Origin: Neoceratodus forsteri
Lineage: Eukaryota; Chordata; Ceratodontiformes; Ceratodontidae
Assembly (NCBI GenBank): GCA_016271365.2
Contig: CM057451.1
Coordinates: 491,897,501-491,961,500 of the forward strand
Length of the DNA: 64,000 bases
Reading direction: 5' to 3'
Within the stretch, counting starts at the first letter, position 1. Every line of letters begins with the position of its first letter. Shown one piece after another: positions 22,030-33,469 of this stretch. The notes below the pieces were generated by a model. The model saw only the letters and a list, made by a program, of their open reading frames with translations, was not told the DNA's origin and made no database searches. Made by a program: the position numbers and the translations under genes.

Positions 22030-22850
22030 GACTGCCCACCTCCAGGCTGAACTGGCAAGGACTAAGGAGGCCTCCACCACCCAAAGAGCACCACTGCCAC
22101 AACCACTGCCTCAGAGGTTGCCAAGTATGAAGAGCAGTTGGACCACAGTGGGTTCTGGGAGGGTGCGGGTGGTGGAACAGAGGTGAAGACCCCTAATTGT
22201 ACCTCTACACAAATCATATGCCAGTCTGGCAGAGCAAGGTTCCTCTATGATGGCACCTTCAATGGAGACCAAGAAGAATGCTGAGGACATCCACAAGGGA
22301 GACCCACAAAAGGGTGGCAAGGAACACCACAGGGGAAGGAAACAGCTTCTGATACGGGACTCAATTGTTAGGGGGGTAGAACTGGGGAAGGCAGAGGAGA
22401 GAGAAGTAAGGTGCCTGCCTGGTGCCATGGCTTGGAAGGGACAAGACGTGAATCCTCATGATTGCAGAAGCAGCATCACAGGAGAGGGAACTAGATATCA
22501 TTGTCCACTTTGGGACAAATGACCTAGCTAGGCATGGAATTAGTGCAGTGCAGGATGAATTTGTGGAGTTGGGAAGGGGCCTCAGACAGGTAGCAAGCAC
22601 GGTTATCTTCTCAGAGGTGCTGCCAGTCCATGGCAGGGGTTAGGCTAGAGTACTACACACTATGCAGTTTAATGAATGGTTGCAAAACTAGTGCAGAACA
22701 CAGGGCTTTGGCTTCATTGGGGACTGGGGGTACACCTGGAGAGATGAAGGTCTATACTGGCACAATGGTCTGCATCTGTCCATGAAGGGAACCAAGCTTC
22801 TAAGTGTCAGGTTTAAATGCTTCCTTGGCAAGCTTTTAAACTAGCCAAGG
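22030..22850 (+). pseudogene. CR1-A ORF1 with SGNH/GDSL esterase-like domain
   Basis: CR1 ORF1 proteins bind RNA and often carry an esterase-like domain of unknown role in retrotransposition. The N-terminal part has a short coiled-coil-like segment (LREETAHLQAELARTKE). The nucleophile block reads RKQLLIRDSIVRGV near 22350 (family GDS, here RDS). The block HFGTNDLARHG is at 22505, and a degraded DGLHLS-type block lies near 22770. At least three frame changes occur. The same blocks appear in CR1-C, where the terminal Asp-x-x-His block is intact. Confidence 0.78.
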
Positions 22851-22994
22851 GGGGAGGTGCTGATAAGAGGTAGGACATTTCAAGCCTCCCCCCACAAAAC
22901 ATGGCAGGTAGTAAGGTAAACACTGAGGTACAGGGCTCAACAGAGGGCAGGACAGGTGTGAATGGAAAAATAGACAAGGGCAATAAGAGCAGGG

Positions 22995-23645
22995 ATGGGG
23001 GGAAAAAAGGATAAAACCAACATTAAATGGAGGGCAATGAGTACCAATGTCCATAGTCTGGGAAACAAGCTTCCTGAGCTAGTAGCCCTGATGATGGAAG
23101 ATGAAAAATTGGATATTGTGGCAGTCACGGAAACATGGTACATGGAGAACCATGACTGGGATGTCAACATACCGGGGTACACAGTCTACAGAAGGGACAG
23201 GGAGGGTAAAAGAGAAGGTGGAGTAGCTCTATACATAAGGGAAGGGATCAAAGCTACAGAACTAAAAAGTAAAGTGGGAGGACAAGAGGCACTCTGGGTC
23301 ACCTTGGAGACAGGGAATGGCATCACAATCCACACAGGGGTTGTATAAAGACCCCTGTCTCAAGGAGAGGAAACGGACAAGAAAATGATAGAGGACATTC
23401 TCCAAATGGCTGAGAAAGGGGAGATACTGTTGTTGGGGGACCTGAATATGCCAGATGTTAACTGGATGACATGTGCTGCAGCCAAATCCAAGAGTAGGGT
23501 CATTTTTGATGCCCTGCAGGGGGCAGGCCTTAGACAGCTAGTGTTGGAACCCACTCAGGAGGGAGCAATACTAGACCTGGTACTCTCAAATGGAGAGAGG
23601 ATCACAAATTTAGAAGTAAGTAGACATCTGGGAACAAGTGACCAC
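22995..23645 (+). pseudogene. CR1-A endonuclease, interrupted by hAT-2
   Basis: This APE-type endonuclease nicks target DNA. Motifs in order are STNVHSLGNKLPEL (N), AVTETW (E), GGVALYIREGIK, LLLGDLNMPDVNW (D and N) and DLVLSNGERITNLEV, with HLGTSDH at the end. A stop after GVV near 23348 breaks the frame. hAT-2 starts at 23646, so the open frame that begins at 23385 runs on into transposon sequence after about 87 codons. The rest of the endonuclease resumes at 31223. Confidence 0.85.
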
Positions 23646-25699
23646 CAGTGCTTAATTTATGCCGGTGCTAGCCGGAGCTCAGCCCCGGCACCTCTTTTCA
23701 TTCCGGGGCTGAGCCCCGGCACCTCTTCTAAGTTCTCCGACTCACACTGCACTTTAAATGTTTGTCTACTCAATGTATTTTGCTACCACGGTGCCGGAGC
23801 TGTCACAGAAAAGAGATCATCCCACCACAGCTGGTAACGCCTCCTTGTGCTCGTCCTCGCTACTTGCCTGGGGGGGTGAGTTCAGGCTGCCGGCGGCAGC
23901 ACACGCAAGCAACTGCCTTCCATCTGCATGTGCTCGACTGCTCGTGCATGCTTCATTCAGACATGCATCACCTGATCAACTGTTCTGTGGTCAGGTGGTG
24001 CATCTGTCTCTTGTGTACAGCATAACTTAATGTAGTGGGAGGAGTGACTAGTACAGTTGCCGGGTCGTTGGTTGAGTGTTGCAACAGGGCCAAGCTGTGG
24101 CTACGTTTTACAGTTATACGCTCCTCACATCTCTGCACAAAAAAATGTTCTTGGGCAAACTGAAGTTACTTGTGAGATTGGGGAGTAGTTAGGGTTGCTG
24201 CTAAAAAGGAAAGGAAAGTCGGGCATCATGGGTGGGCAAGGCTGGGAACAAGTGGGCCGACCGAGGGTTCAGGAAACTGCAGCCGTGGCAGTGGAAAAGT
24301 AGCTGGGCTCCTGGCTGGAGCCTGAGGGAGGAGAGGAGGTTCAAGGAACTTGGAATGGAAGCCAGGATGAGGCAGCAAAATTTGATTCGGGGTGCTAATG
24401 GAGTGGTGAAGAAGGCAGCTTAGTAAGCTGAAGCAATTTAGGAAGAACAATCAGAAGGGCAGGCAGCATTAAGGCAACTTAAGGGATTCAAGGAAAAGTG
24501 CACAGTGCAGGGCAGAACAGAAGAAGCAGCCACTGCTTCAGGCAAAAGACTTGAGACTTACTACCTAATAAACAGAAATAAGTAGTAAACCACAAGAAAA
24601 AAAAATATTAAAACCCCTTGGCTGGCTCTTCAAAAAAAAAAAAAAACAGTAAAGTGAAGAAGCAGACAGACTGCATTAAAGCTGATAGGTTTTTGAGCCT
24701 GAGCTGGCTAAAGACAAGCTGAGAGCTAATCATCTTAGTTGTGTATTTGAACTTGATAAATTCAGCCAGCAGTCTGTCTGGATTTGACTATTATTTTTAC
24801 TTAAAGGTTTTCCTAGTTCTCCACAAGCTGAAGTAAAAATAACTCCCTTCCTGACTCCTTGGGAAAAACATTTTTTGTCACCTGGACGGAGTCAGGATAT
24901 TAGAGACTCTCGCTCACCTTATTAAGCAACAATTTCAAGCAAGCCAGAGACTAGAGGCAGAGCAAAATTTAAGGCAGGGAGAGCGCGAGTGACCGACCGT
25001 TTCGGGAGTACTTTCTGGCAGGCTAGAGAGAGAGCCTGTGGGGACGATTCTGATTCGAAAATCAAGCCAGAGGCAGCAAAATTTGGGGTGAAGGCAAGCA
25101 AGCTCAGCCCAGCCCCTGGACTTCTGGTCAGAACAGACTGGGAAGCAAGCAGCCTGTACTTCAGGCAAAGGACTTTTTTTTCAATAGTTAAGTAGTTGAG
25201 ACTAGTGAGACTTAGTAAGGCAAATAAATTTGAAATCTTGGCTCAGTCAGCTGACTCTTCAAAAATAAGAAAAATAACGAAGCAGACAGTTAAGACAGAT
25301 TGCATTAAGGTTTTGTTTTTGCAGCCTGAGAGCCTGAGTTCCAGTCCAGACAGTCTGAGAGCTATGTGTATTTGGAGTTGGTAAATTCAACCATCAGTCT
25401 AGTGTCAGGGTTTGGGTTTGACTGATTATTTACTTAAAATTTTTCCTGCTAGTTCTAATTTCCTATCTCCACAATCTAAAAAAAAATAAACCCTTCTAAC
25501 CCTACCTTCCAGCCAGGAGAGTGGTCTGGACCGAATGGGTTTGAATTCTGCAATCTTAAAACTGTCCTGAGTACTGTATTGGGTTCTTCTCAATCTTCTG
25601 CAGCTACTGATTCCACCCAAAAAAATAAAATAACAGTAAAACCAGGAAAGCAGAGAAGAGGAGCTATACAACTATAGTAGACTAGGTTAAATTAGCAGA

Positions 25700-26500
25700 A
25701 GCTTCACTTATGCAGCACATATGACATACATAACTGTGTGTGACAGACAGACAGTGTCTTTGAAACTTATAAAAAAAGGCTATTACAGGCAGAGGAGCAC
25801 GGGTGCAGACTGCGAGCTTGGTTTAATTCTCACAAGTTTCACTTACATATAGCACATTACTGTGCGTGACAGTAACTGTCTTTGTCTCTTTCAAGGGGCT
25901 GGGGCTTGAATAAAAAAAAGGCTAATACAGGCAGAGGAGCACGTGAGCGGACTGCGAGCTTGGTTTAATTCTCACAAGTTCCACTTACATATAGCACATT
26001 ACTGTGCGTGACAGTAACTGTCTTTGTCTCTTTCAAGGGGCTGGGGCTTGAATAAAAAAAAGGCTAATACAGGCAGAGGAGCATGTGTGCGGACTGCGAG
26101 CTTGGTTTGATTCTCACAAGTTCCACTTACATATAGAACATTACTGTGCGTGACAGTAACTGTCTTTGTCTCTTTCAAGGGCTGGGGCTTGAATAAAAAA
26201 AAGGCTAATACAGGCAGAGGAGCACGTGTGCGGACTGCGAGCTTGGTTTGATTCTCACAAGTTCCACTTACATATAGCACATTACTGTGCGTGACAGTAA
26301 CTGTCTTTGTCTCTTTCAAGGGGCTGGGGCTTGAATAAAAAAAAGGCTAATACAGGCAGAGGAGCACAGTGTGGACTAGCGAGCCTTAGTTTGATTCTCA
26401 CAAGTTCCACTTACATATAGCACATTACTGTGCGTGACAGTAACTGTCTTTGTCTCTTTCAAGGGGCTGGGGCTTGAATAAAAAAAAGCTAACTGAGATA
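25700..26500 (+). repeat. Tandem array, about 141 bp unit, inside hAT-2
   Basis: The landmark GGGGCTGGGGCTTGAATAAA occurs near 25896, 26037, 26179, 26320 and 26463, so the unit is about 141-143 bp and there are about five copies plus a diverged one at the left. The array stops about 70 bp before the transposase ATG. Position suggests an upstream regulatory array. Confidence 0.92.
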
Positions 26501-26571
26501 AGCAGAGGAGCAGGTTAGATCTCTATTCATTTTGGTGACAGGCAGACAGCTGACACATAAATCCAAAAAAA

Positions 26572-27246
26572 ATGTCTCATGGTCAAAAGAAAATATGGTC
26601 GTATTTTTTTAAGCCAGGAGGTAGTATGAATGAGGGTGAGCCAGTGACTAAGAAGAAGAAAAAGGAGAGTGATAAAAACTACAGAAATGAATCTAAAGAT
26701 GTATCAGGTGCCACTGTTACATGTGTTAGCAGTGCTACAAAAGAAAAGCAAGTTCATGATTTTGAAGGGAATAGTGTTGTCGAAAACAGTTGTGCCAATA
26801 GTGACTCTGAATCACAGAGCTCTGGTAGTGAAGATGAAATACCTGAACAAGTTGTGGCTCACAGCAAACATTTACTTCCTGCCAGATGGACGTGCGAACA
26901 AAAACATTTTTTTCAGAGCAAATACTGGTGGTTAGTCATCAACGGATCAAATCTCGGTTGCAGTGTGTGTCAGCAAGTCAGTAAATTGGGTCCTGAAAAA
27001 TCTGCTGGAATGAAGCTGGCTAAAGAATGGATCGAAACCTGTGTTACTTCATATGGTACCAATAAAGCAAAGCAACAGAAATCACTACGGAAAAAGATAG
27101 GAGAACATGCACAAACTAAGTCACATGTCGCTTCTCGCATTCTTGAGCAGTCAAAAAGACACATTGCTGCAATTAGCTGCAAATGCAACAGTCTGCCCAA
27201 ATTGCAACTACGGCCAGAATCTTCAGAACTGCTTATAAAGAAGTGA
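26572..27246 (+). CDS. hAT-2 transposase N-terminal frame (zinc finger)
   Basis: A 224-codon open frame begins MSHGQKKIWSYFFKPGG, with a Lys-rich and acidic Ser-rich stretch, probably a nuclear signal and linker. Residues about 115-205 form a TTF-type zinc finger: WWLVINGSNLGCSVCQQVSK, a Trp in KEWIE, KSLRKKIGEHAQTKSH. This layout (zinc finger, acidic linker) matches KIAA1586-like hAT transposases and their domesticated vertebrate relatives. The frame ends at a stop just before the catalytic core, which continues from about 27384. In a working element both would be one protein. The ATG follows the tandem array by about 70 bp. Confidence 0.8.
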   Translation: MSHGQKKIWSYFFKPGGSMNEGEPVTKKKKKESDKNYRNESKDVSGATVTCVSSATKEKQVHDFEGNSVVENSCANSDSESQSSGSEDEIPEQVVAHSKHLLPARWTCEQKHFFQSKYWWLVINGSNLGCSVCQQVSKLGPEKSAGMKLAKEWIETCVTSYGTNKAKQQKSLRKKIGEHAQTKSHVASRILEQSKRHIAAISCKCNSLPKLQLRPESSELLIKK

Positions 27247-27249
27247 AGC

Positions 27250-28300
27250 GTAAACCGCCTCATATGGTTTTGAAGTAGAAATAGACTGTCAGCAGTTGAA
27301 TGGACTAGACATGGGAGGATTTTGCATTCCAATGTGGCATGTTCTAACATTCAACATCACATTTCATCTGAGATGAAGAAAAGTTGTTTGCCCAAATCAC
27401 AGCGATTGCTCCTAAAGTGAGTCTTTTACTTGATGAAGCTACTGCTTTAAACAAGAAGAGCGCTTTAATTGTGTACATGCGACTGATGTTACCTGGCATG
27501 GAGTCTCCTGCTAATTTATTTGTGGACCTTGTGGAGCTGCAGGATCTGACTGCCGAGGGAACAGTGAACAGTTTATTGTCTGCGCTGAAAAAAATTAACA
27601 TAAATGAAAACTTTCTTGCCAAGTGCCTGGTAGCAGTTGCTTGCGATGGAGCTTCAGTGATGTTTGGATGCAATACAGGTGTCGTGAAGCGGTTGCAAGA
27701 CATGTTTCCAAATATCATAGCATGGCACTGCTCTGCTCATCGCCTAGAGCTTGCAGTCAATGATGTCATGAAAGATGTTGGAGCTACTAATCACTTTAAA
27801 AGTTTGTTAGACAAGCTATATTCTCTTTATAGCACATCTGGAAAAATAGGTTAGAGCTGAAGGAATCGCTGAAGCACTTGACATTCAGCTTTGCAAGATA
27901 GGTAGAGTGTTAGACACCGGTGGGTTGTGTCGACTTTAGAACAGTAGAGGCTGTTAGGAATGCTTACCCTGCTCTCTATAAGCACTTCACATCACGGCTA
28001 ATGACATTTCTCGTGACAGCACAACACGCAAAACCTACTCTGGTCTAAGCAAACGGTTGTCGCCTATTCAGTTTGTCAGCAACCTTGGAATTATGTATGA
28101 TGCCCTACAGGAGTTGTTAGAGTTATCTCTTGAATTGCAACATCGCGATTGTACAATTGTTGATGCACACGAGCTATCTGCCGCCAAATAGTGGTATTCA
28201 TGCCAATGGTAGAAAAACAAGGCAAATTTTTGTCACAGTGTGAAAAGCCATAGAAGAAAAGGATGTTTCAGGTTGTCCTACTGCATGAAGAAATGTTGTG
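27250..28300 (+). pseudogene. hAT-2 transposase catalytic core, broken
   Basis: The frame 27384-27854 carries the first catalytic Asp in VSLLLDEATALNKKSAL and the second in VACDGASVMFG, followed by the C-x2-H motif AWHCSAHRLELAVND. These are the recognised hAT core motifs. Stops around 27280 and after 27854 break the gene, and 27855-28300 reads in mixed frames (for example NLGIMYDALQELLELSLELQ in another frame). Lesions are few, so the element was probably active relatively recently compared with its CR1 host. Confidence 0.82.
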
Positions 28301-28885
28301 ACAAGAAGATTCACCCAGGACAATTTTACAGAGCTTAGCAGACAATTTCACAAACGTATGCTGTCTACAGGAGGCACCACTGGTGACAAGACTGGATATG
28401 AGAATCTGATCACCGAAATGAAAGTGCTATATAAGCAGTACTGGCCCGATGAGCTACCTACACTGTATGGAGAAAGTGAGATTGAATCTCTTTGCAGAAG
28501 ATTTGCTATTGGTACTACTCGTGAAACCATTCGGGCATACAGGGTGTACAAGGAGTTAGGTGGTAAAGAAATTCAGGAGCAGTATAAGTACCTCTTGACA
28601 GCCGTGAGCACTATTGCTATCTCCAGTGCCGAGTGTGAGAGAGGCTTTTCCCAAATGAACCTCATATGCACATCAACACGAGCATCAATGCTTATTGAAA
28701 CTATTTCATCATTACTATTCCTCAATCTAGTCGGCCCACCATTGAAGAAATTTAATCCCATCCCTTATGTTCGCTCATGGCTTGCCAAAGGGCACAGATC
28801 AGCCAGTGACACACAAAGTAAGGAAAGAAAACACGAGGATAGCCAGAGAAATATGGAAATTCTATGGTCTTTTCTCGATATGTAG
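28298..28885 (+). CDS. hAT-2 transposase C-terminal frame (dimerisation)
   Basis: This 195-codon open frame holds the end of the catalytic fold and the hAT dimerisation region: TIAISSAECERGFSQMNLIC, TSTRASMLIETISSLLFLNL and GPPLKKFNP. The catalytic Glu is expected in the SSAECERGFS block, which is intact. A C-terminal tail of about 40 residues is charged. It is in line with the two upstream frames and ends at TAG at 28883-28885. Confidence 0.82.
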   Translation: MTRRFTQDNFTELSRQFHKRMLSTGGTTGDKTGYENLITEMKVLYKQYWPDELPTLYGESEIESLCRRFAIGTTRETIRAYRVYKELGGKEIQEQYKYLLTAVSTIAISSAECERGFSQMNLICTSTRASMLIETISSLLFLNLVGPPLKKFNPIPYVRSWLAKGHRSASDTQSKERKHEDSQRNMEILWSFLDM

Positions 28886-29600
28886 AGAACAAACCAAACC
28901 AAACTCAGAATTTCTTTCTGCAACCTACAAAACTGGTGTAGCAACATGGATGCTTACTTAATGGTATTTGTAGCTTAATACAGAAACTGTATTTTGGCTA
29001 GCAGCAGCTGAAACAGTGCGTTATATACTCTTTTCTTTGTGCTATACTTCCACCATGCATTACCACACACACACATCAAATTACTGTAGTATTTTGTGCA
29101 AGCATCCATCATAAAGTAATGGTGGCCTAGCTACCACCACCATCCATTATATCATGATGGATACTTGCACAAAATATTATAGTAACTTTTGTTAAGGAAC
29201 ATTGTTACATTAGTATCTCTTACCTGGTCAATCCAAGCTGGGGATTAGCTATTCATCAAAACTGAGTCTGTTCCTGAGGAATGCCTGCAAAGGAAAACAC
29301 GAAATTTAAACAGGACACAAAGAAACAAGGGTTGGATTTAAACCACATGTAAATCATCAGATTAAAAAAGTTTTTATACTTATCTGATAAGGCAATTAAA
29401 ACATGTCAAGACCTGTAAAATAAAAGAGAGGTAACTAAATAAAATCTTCTAGAAAAATATTTTTTAAAAAGACAGATGGTGCAATGCTAGACATTTTAAT
29501 ATCCTGTTCTGATGAGGGCCCCAGAAACTCCTGGGTTTTAGATGGTCTGTTTTGAGTATTGTGGCTTTTATTGAAGATAGAACACACTTCTGTTACAGGT
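28886..29600. other. hAT-2 region with no gene
   Basis: Sequence after the transposase stop. Short inverted segments occur near 29095-29165 (CTACCACCACCATCCATTAT region with an inverted partner). No coding motif was seen. Confidence 0.5.
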
Positions 29601-29614
29601 TCCCTAGTACCTCC

Positions 29615-29797
29615 ATGTTGTTGCTTAATAAGGTGAGCGAGAGTCTCCAATATCCTGACTCCATCCAGATGATAAAAAAATGTTCCCCTAGGAGTCAAGG
29701 GGAGCATCCCCTTGACTTATAGGGGAACATTTTTTTTTCATCTGGATGGAGTCAGGATATTGGAGACTCGCTTACTCACCTTATTAAGCAACAACAT
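29615..29797. repeat. 183 bp near-perfect palindrome in hAT-2
   Basis: The left arm begins ATGTTGTTGCTTAATAAGG and the right arm ends with its inverse. The arms of about 90 bp meet near 29706. Another copy of one arm (GGAGTCAGGATATTAGAG..., CTTATTAAGCAACA) lies at 24885-24935. The arm ends may mark a small foldback element. Confidence 0.88.
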
Positions 29798-29984
29798 ATA
29801 CCACATGGCATCTAGCAGGGTACAACTTTGCCCAATGCCTGGTATTGTATGGTGTGCATGGTGGCCTGGGGTTCGATAAGTATTAGACCATGTCAATGTC
29901 ATATTATAAAATGTTCTTACTTCAGCAGCTAACCTCCCATTCTAACAAATTAATTGCAGGAGCATAATTAATGTTATAGGTAGG

Positions 29985-31180
29985 CCAGAAGCCCTTGGTT
30001 TTGGATGCTCTGTGTGGTGAGTTTGGGGCTTTTATTGAAGATAAAGCACACTTCTGTTACAGAGTTCCTAATAGGAACCTGTAACGAAAATAATACTTCA
30101 ATCGAGAACTATGTAACAGAAGTGTGTTTTATCTTCACCAAAGCCCCAAAGCTCACCACAGCTTCTAAACCCAAGAGCTCTGGGGCCTCCAGACCCCACA
30201 CCCCCTGGCCTTTGGATCACAGTACTTGCCATAGCTTCTACATGCCCATGATCCTTTAGCTATAAAAACCTTTTCATGCTTCAGCTTTAATTGGTTCTTC
30301 TATTACTTGTACCATGCTAGATGTTATGTGGTACATTTTGTTGCTTAGTAAGGTCAGCCACAGTCTCCAAAACCATAACTCCAGTATAAGGGCAAGATGT
30401 TGTGAATTGACCCCAAGCCAAAAGGCCAGGGGTCTGGAGACAGTAGGCACCCAAGCTCTTAGGTTTCAGATGCTCTGTGGTAAAGTATTAACCAAAGGTT
30501 ATATATTGCACATAAAACACATTTCTATTCTTGTCCCTCCAAAAAATTCTTCCCTTGGATTCAGGGATAGGGAACCTGGCACAGAATAGAAATGTGTTTT
30601 ATCTGCAATATAACCCATCCAAAACTCACCACAGAGCATCTAAAACCAAAGAGCTTCTGGGCCTACCGGCCCCAGATTCCTGGCCTTGTCTAATTCACAA
30701 GCATCTTGCCCTTTATACAAGCCCACAGTCCTTACCAGTGGTCAGCCAGACTTCTCAATAAATGACTCTACCCCCAAAACAATTCTTACCCAGATTCAGG
30801 GTAGGGAACCAGACACAGAAATGTTTTTATCTGAATATAAATATAACCCCCAAATTCATTAAAGAGCATCTAAAACCAAAGAGCTTCTGGGGGCCTACCG
30901 CCCCAGGCCCCTGGCATTGGAGCCAATTCACAGCATCTTGCCATTGCATATACTCTATACATGCCCAGCCATGATCCTTTATCAGTGCCCAGTCAGCCAG
31001 GATTCTCCAACCTGACTCCACTCCAAAAAAAAAAAAAAATTCTCCCTGGATTCAGGGCAGGGAGCCTGATATAGAAATGTGTTTTATCTGCAATATAACC
31101 CCAAAACTCACACACACAGAGCATCTAAAACCATAGCTACAGGGCCTGGTGGCCCCAGACCCCCGGCTTTTGGTGTTTGG
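29985..31180. repeat. Cluster of inverted and direct repeat units in hAT-2
   Basis: A unit containing GAGCATCTAAAACC, GAGCTTCTGGGGCCTACC and ATGTGTTTTATCTGCAATAT recurs at about 30150, 30630, 30860 and 31110, with inverted copies at about 29985-30060 and 30415-30510. Neighbouring inverted copies form hairpins (30014-30061 against 30115-30163, and 30470-30535 against 30580-30640). Confidence 0.8.
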
Positions 31181-31222
31181 ACTCAGAGCCCTGGCAACTC
31201 TTTCTTTACAAATTAAGCACTG

Positions 31223-33216
31223 GTGACCACTGCATAGTGTGCTTCACAATAAGCACAACCATGGAGACAAAGCCATACAAAAACAAGGATACTGGACTTT
31301 AGAAGGGCTGACTTTGGCAAAATGGGTGAATACCGGAGGAATGCACTAGCAAATGGCCAAAAAGGAGGGGTGGAAGAACAATGGAGAAAAATCAAAACTA
31401 CTATCATAGAGGCAACAAGCCTTTGTGTGAAACAAATAAAGAAAACAAAGTGGAGTAAAAAAACACTATGGTTCTCAAAAGAGGTGGCAGGGAAGGTTAG
31501 GAGAAAAAGGCTGCATTCAAAAAGTATAAGGAATCACAGAAGGAGCACAACAGGGAACTGTATCAATTAAAGCAGAAATAAGTGGGGAAGGCAGTCAGAA
31601 TAGCAAAGGCCCAAACTGAGGAAAAAATAGCCAACTCAGTTAAGAAGGGGGATAAAACCTTTTATAGGCACATTAGGGAGCATAGAAAGGTTAAGGGAGG
31701 AATAGTGAAGATTAATAAAGGAGAGGGGAGGTGGGTAGAGGGAGACAGTGAACAGATAGAGATACTGAATGAATACTTTTGCTCTGTATTCACAAAAGAA
31801 GATGAGGAGTTACCTAAATCAGAAAAAAGAAGCACTCTGGGTGGGGGGTTGACACCAGTCCATTTACAGAAGAAAGAGTCCTGAAAGAACTCCTAGAACT
31901 CAAGGTGGACAAAGCAATGGGGCCTGACAGGATTCACCCCAGAATCCTAAAAGAACTAAGGGAGGACCTAGTGACACCACTGACCACACTTTTTAACAAA
32001 TCATAGGAGGATGGGGTGGTACCTGAGGACTGGAGAAGGGCAGATGTGATTCCCCTTCACAAAAGTGGGAGCAAGGCAGAAGCAGGAAACTATAGACCTG
32101 TAAGTTTGACCTCGGTGGTAAGAAAAATGATGGAATCACTTCTGAAAGAAAGATTTATTGAGTACCTAGAGGCTGCGGGGCACAGGACCCAAAGCAGCAT
32201 GGATTTACAGTAGGAAGGTCATGTCAGATGAATCTAATTGATTTCTTTGACTGGGTGACCAAAGTAATAGACCAGGGAGGGGCTGTGGATATGGCCCACC
32301 TAGACTTTAGCAAAACATTTGACACAGTCCTGTACAAAAGACTAATAATCAAGCTAGTCAGCCTGGAAGTAGGTTCCAGGGTGGTAGCCTGGGTAGCAAA
32401 CTGGCTGCACAACAGGACACAAAAGGTAATAGTGAATGGAACACATTCTGAAAAAAGGGGGGTTATTAATGGAGTACCTCAGGGCTCAGTACTGGGTCCA
32501 GTCCTCTTTAACATCTTTATAGGTGACATTGCAGAGTGTCTGGAGGGAAAGGTATGCCTCTTTGCAGATGACACAAAGATCTATAACAGAGTTGATACAC
32601 AAGGGGGTGTAGAAAGGATGAGAAGGGACTTGGCAAGGTTGGAAGAATGGTCAGACATACGGCAACTTAGAGTCAATGCAAAGAAGTGCAAAGTAATGCA
32701 CATGGGAAACAAAAACCCAGGAGAAGAGTACACAGTAGCAGGGGAGGTACTAACAACAGCAAACTGGAAAGAGACTTGGGGGTAGTCATATCAGATGACC
32801 TAAAGGTGGGTAAGCAATGTGAGAAGTCAGTAAGGAGAGCCAGGGGGATACTGGGATGCATAGGAAGGGGCATCACAAGTAGAAAAAGGGAAGTGATTAT
32901 CCCTATGTACAGACAGTTGGTGAGACCCCATCTGGAATACTGTGTGCAGTTTTGGAGACTCCATCTATGCAAGGACATAGACAGGATGGAAGCAGTCCAG
33001 AGGAGGGCAACTAAAATGGTGCAGGGTCTGCATCAGAAACCATATGAAGAGAGACTGAGAGAGCTTATTATGTATACACTTGATGACAGGAAGGACAGAG
33101 GGAACATGATAGAAACTTTCAAGTACCTCAAGGGAATCAACAAAGTCCAGGAGGGTAGCATCTTTCAGAAAAAGAGATGTGTCAGAACAAGGGGGCACGG
33201 CTCAGGGGTAATGTGA
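31223..33216 (+). pseudogene. CR1-A reverse transcriptase region
   Basis: After hAT-2 the endonuclease end (SDH) is followed by the linker, then by GPDRIHPRILKELREDL (31920), NYRPVSLTSVVRKMMESLLK (32090) and the frame 32228-32785. That frame holds HLDFSKTFDTV (motif A), [17 protein letters not shown] (motif B) and an FADD catalytic box (LFADDTKIY). The frame 32686-33216 supplies the C-terminal region (RRARGILGCIGRGITSRKRE, RMEAVQRRATKMVQGLHQK). Stops and one frameshift make it inactive. RT motifs themselves are well preserved. Confidence 0.88.
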
Positions 33217-33469
33217 GGAATTTTTTTTTCACGGAGTGGTGGATGCATGGAACTGCCTTTCTGTGGAGGTTGTTGGGTCTAAAACAGTGGGGGAATTCAA
33301 ACATGCATGGGACAGACATAAGGCAATTGTAGTGGAGGGTTGCAGGAAGTAGGCTGTTGGTTAACCAGAATCTGCAGCTTATCCAATAGGAAGGGAAATG
33401 GGCAGACTGGGTGGGCCAAGTGTTCCTTATCTGCCATCAAAGTCTTATGTTTCTATGTTTCTATGTTTT

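Larger units (their letters stand above)
23646..31222 (+). mobile_element. hAT-2: 7.6 kb KIAA1586-type hAT transposon in CR1-A
   Basis: The termini are CAGTGCTTAATTTATG on the left and the inverse CAGTGCTTAATTTGTA on the right, with an exact 8 bp duplication GTGACCAC (23638-23645 and 31223-31230). Excision restores the CR1 endonuclease. It contains a decayed transposase (26572-28885), a tandem array (25700-26500), a palindrome (29615-29797) and a cluster of inverted and direct repeats (29985-31180). It is long for a hAT, mainly because of these repeats. Confidence 0.93.
21590..33467 (+). mobile_element. CR1-A: near full-length CR1 LINE with hAT-2 inside
   Basis: It has a 5' region with internal repeats, ORF1 with SGNH-esterase motifs, an APE endonuclease, an RT and the CR1 3' end with repeated TTTCTATG (33440-33467). 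The coding sequence breaks at 23645 inside GTSDH and resumes at 31223 with the same motif, where hAT-2 is inserted. Without hAT-2 it is about 4.3 kb, the usual full CR1 length. Stops and frameshifts occur in all parts. The left limit is approximate. Confidence 0.85.

Noticed and set aside
24589..24650. A-runs as a possible retroposon tail
   Set aside because: No matching target duplication or retroposon body was seen beside them inside hAT-2.
25999..26319. 106-codon minus frame with two nearly identical halves
   Set aside because: It is only the translation of the 141 bp tandem repeat and has no independent support as a gene.
29985..31180. Possible CRISPR-like array of spaced repeats
   Set aside because: Units are long, occur in both orientations, vary in spacing and lie in a eukaryotic hAT transposon.
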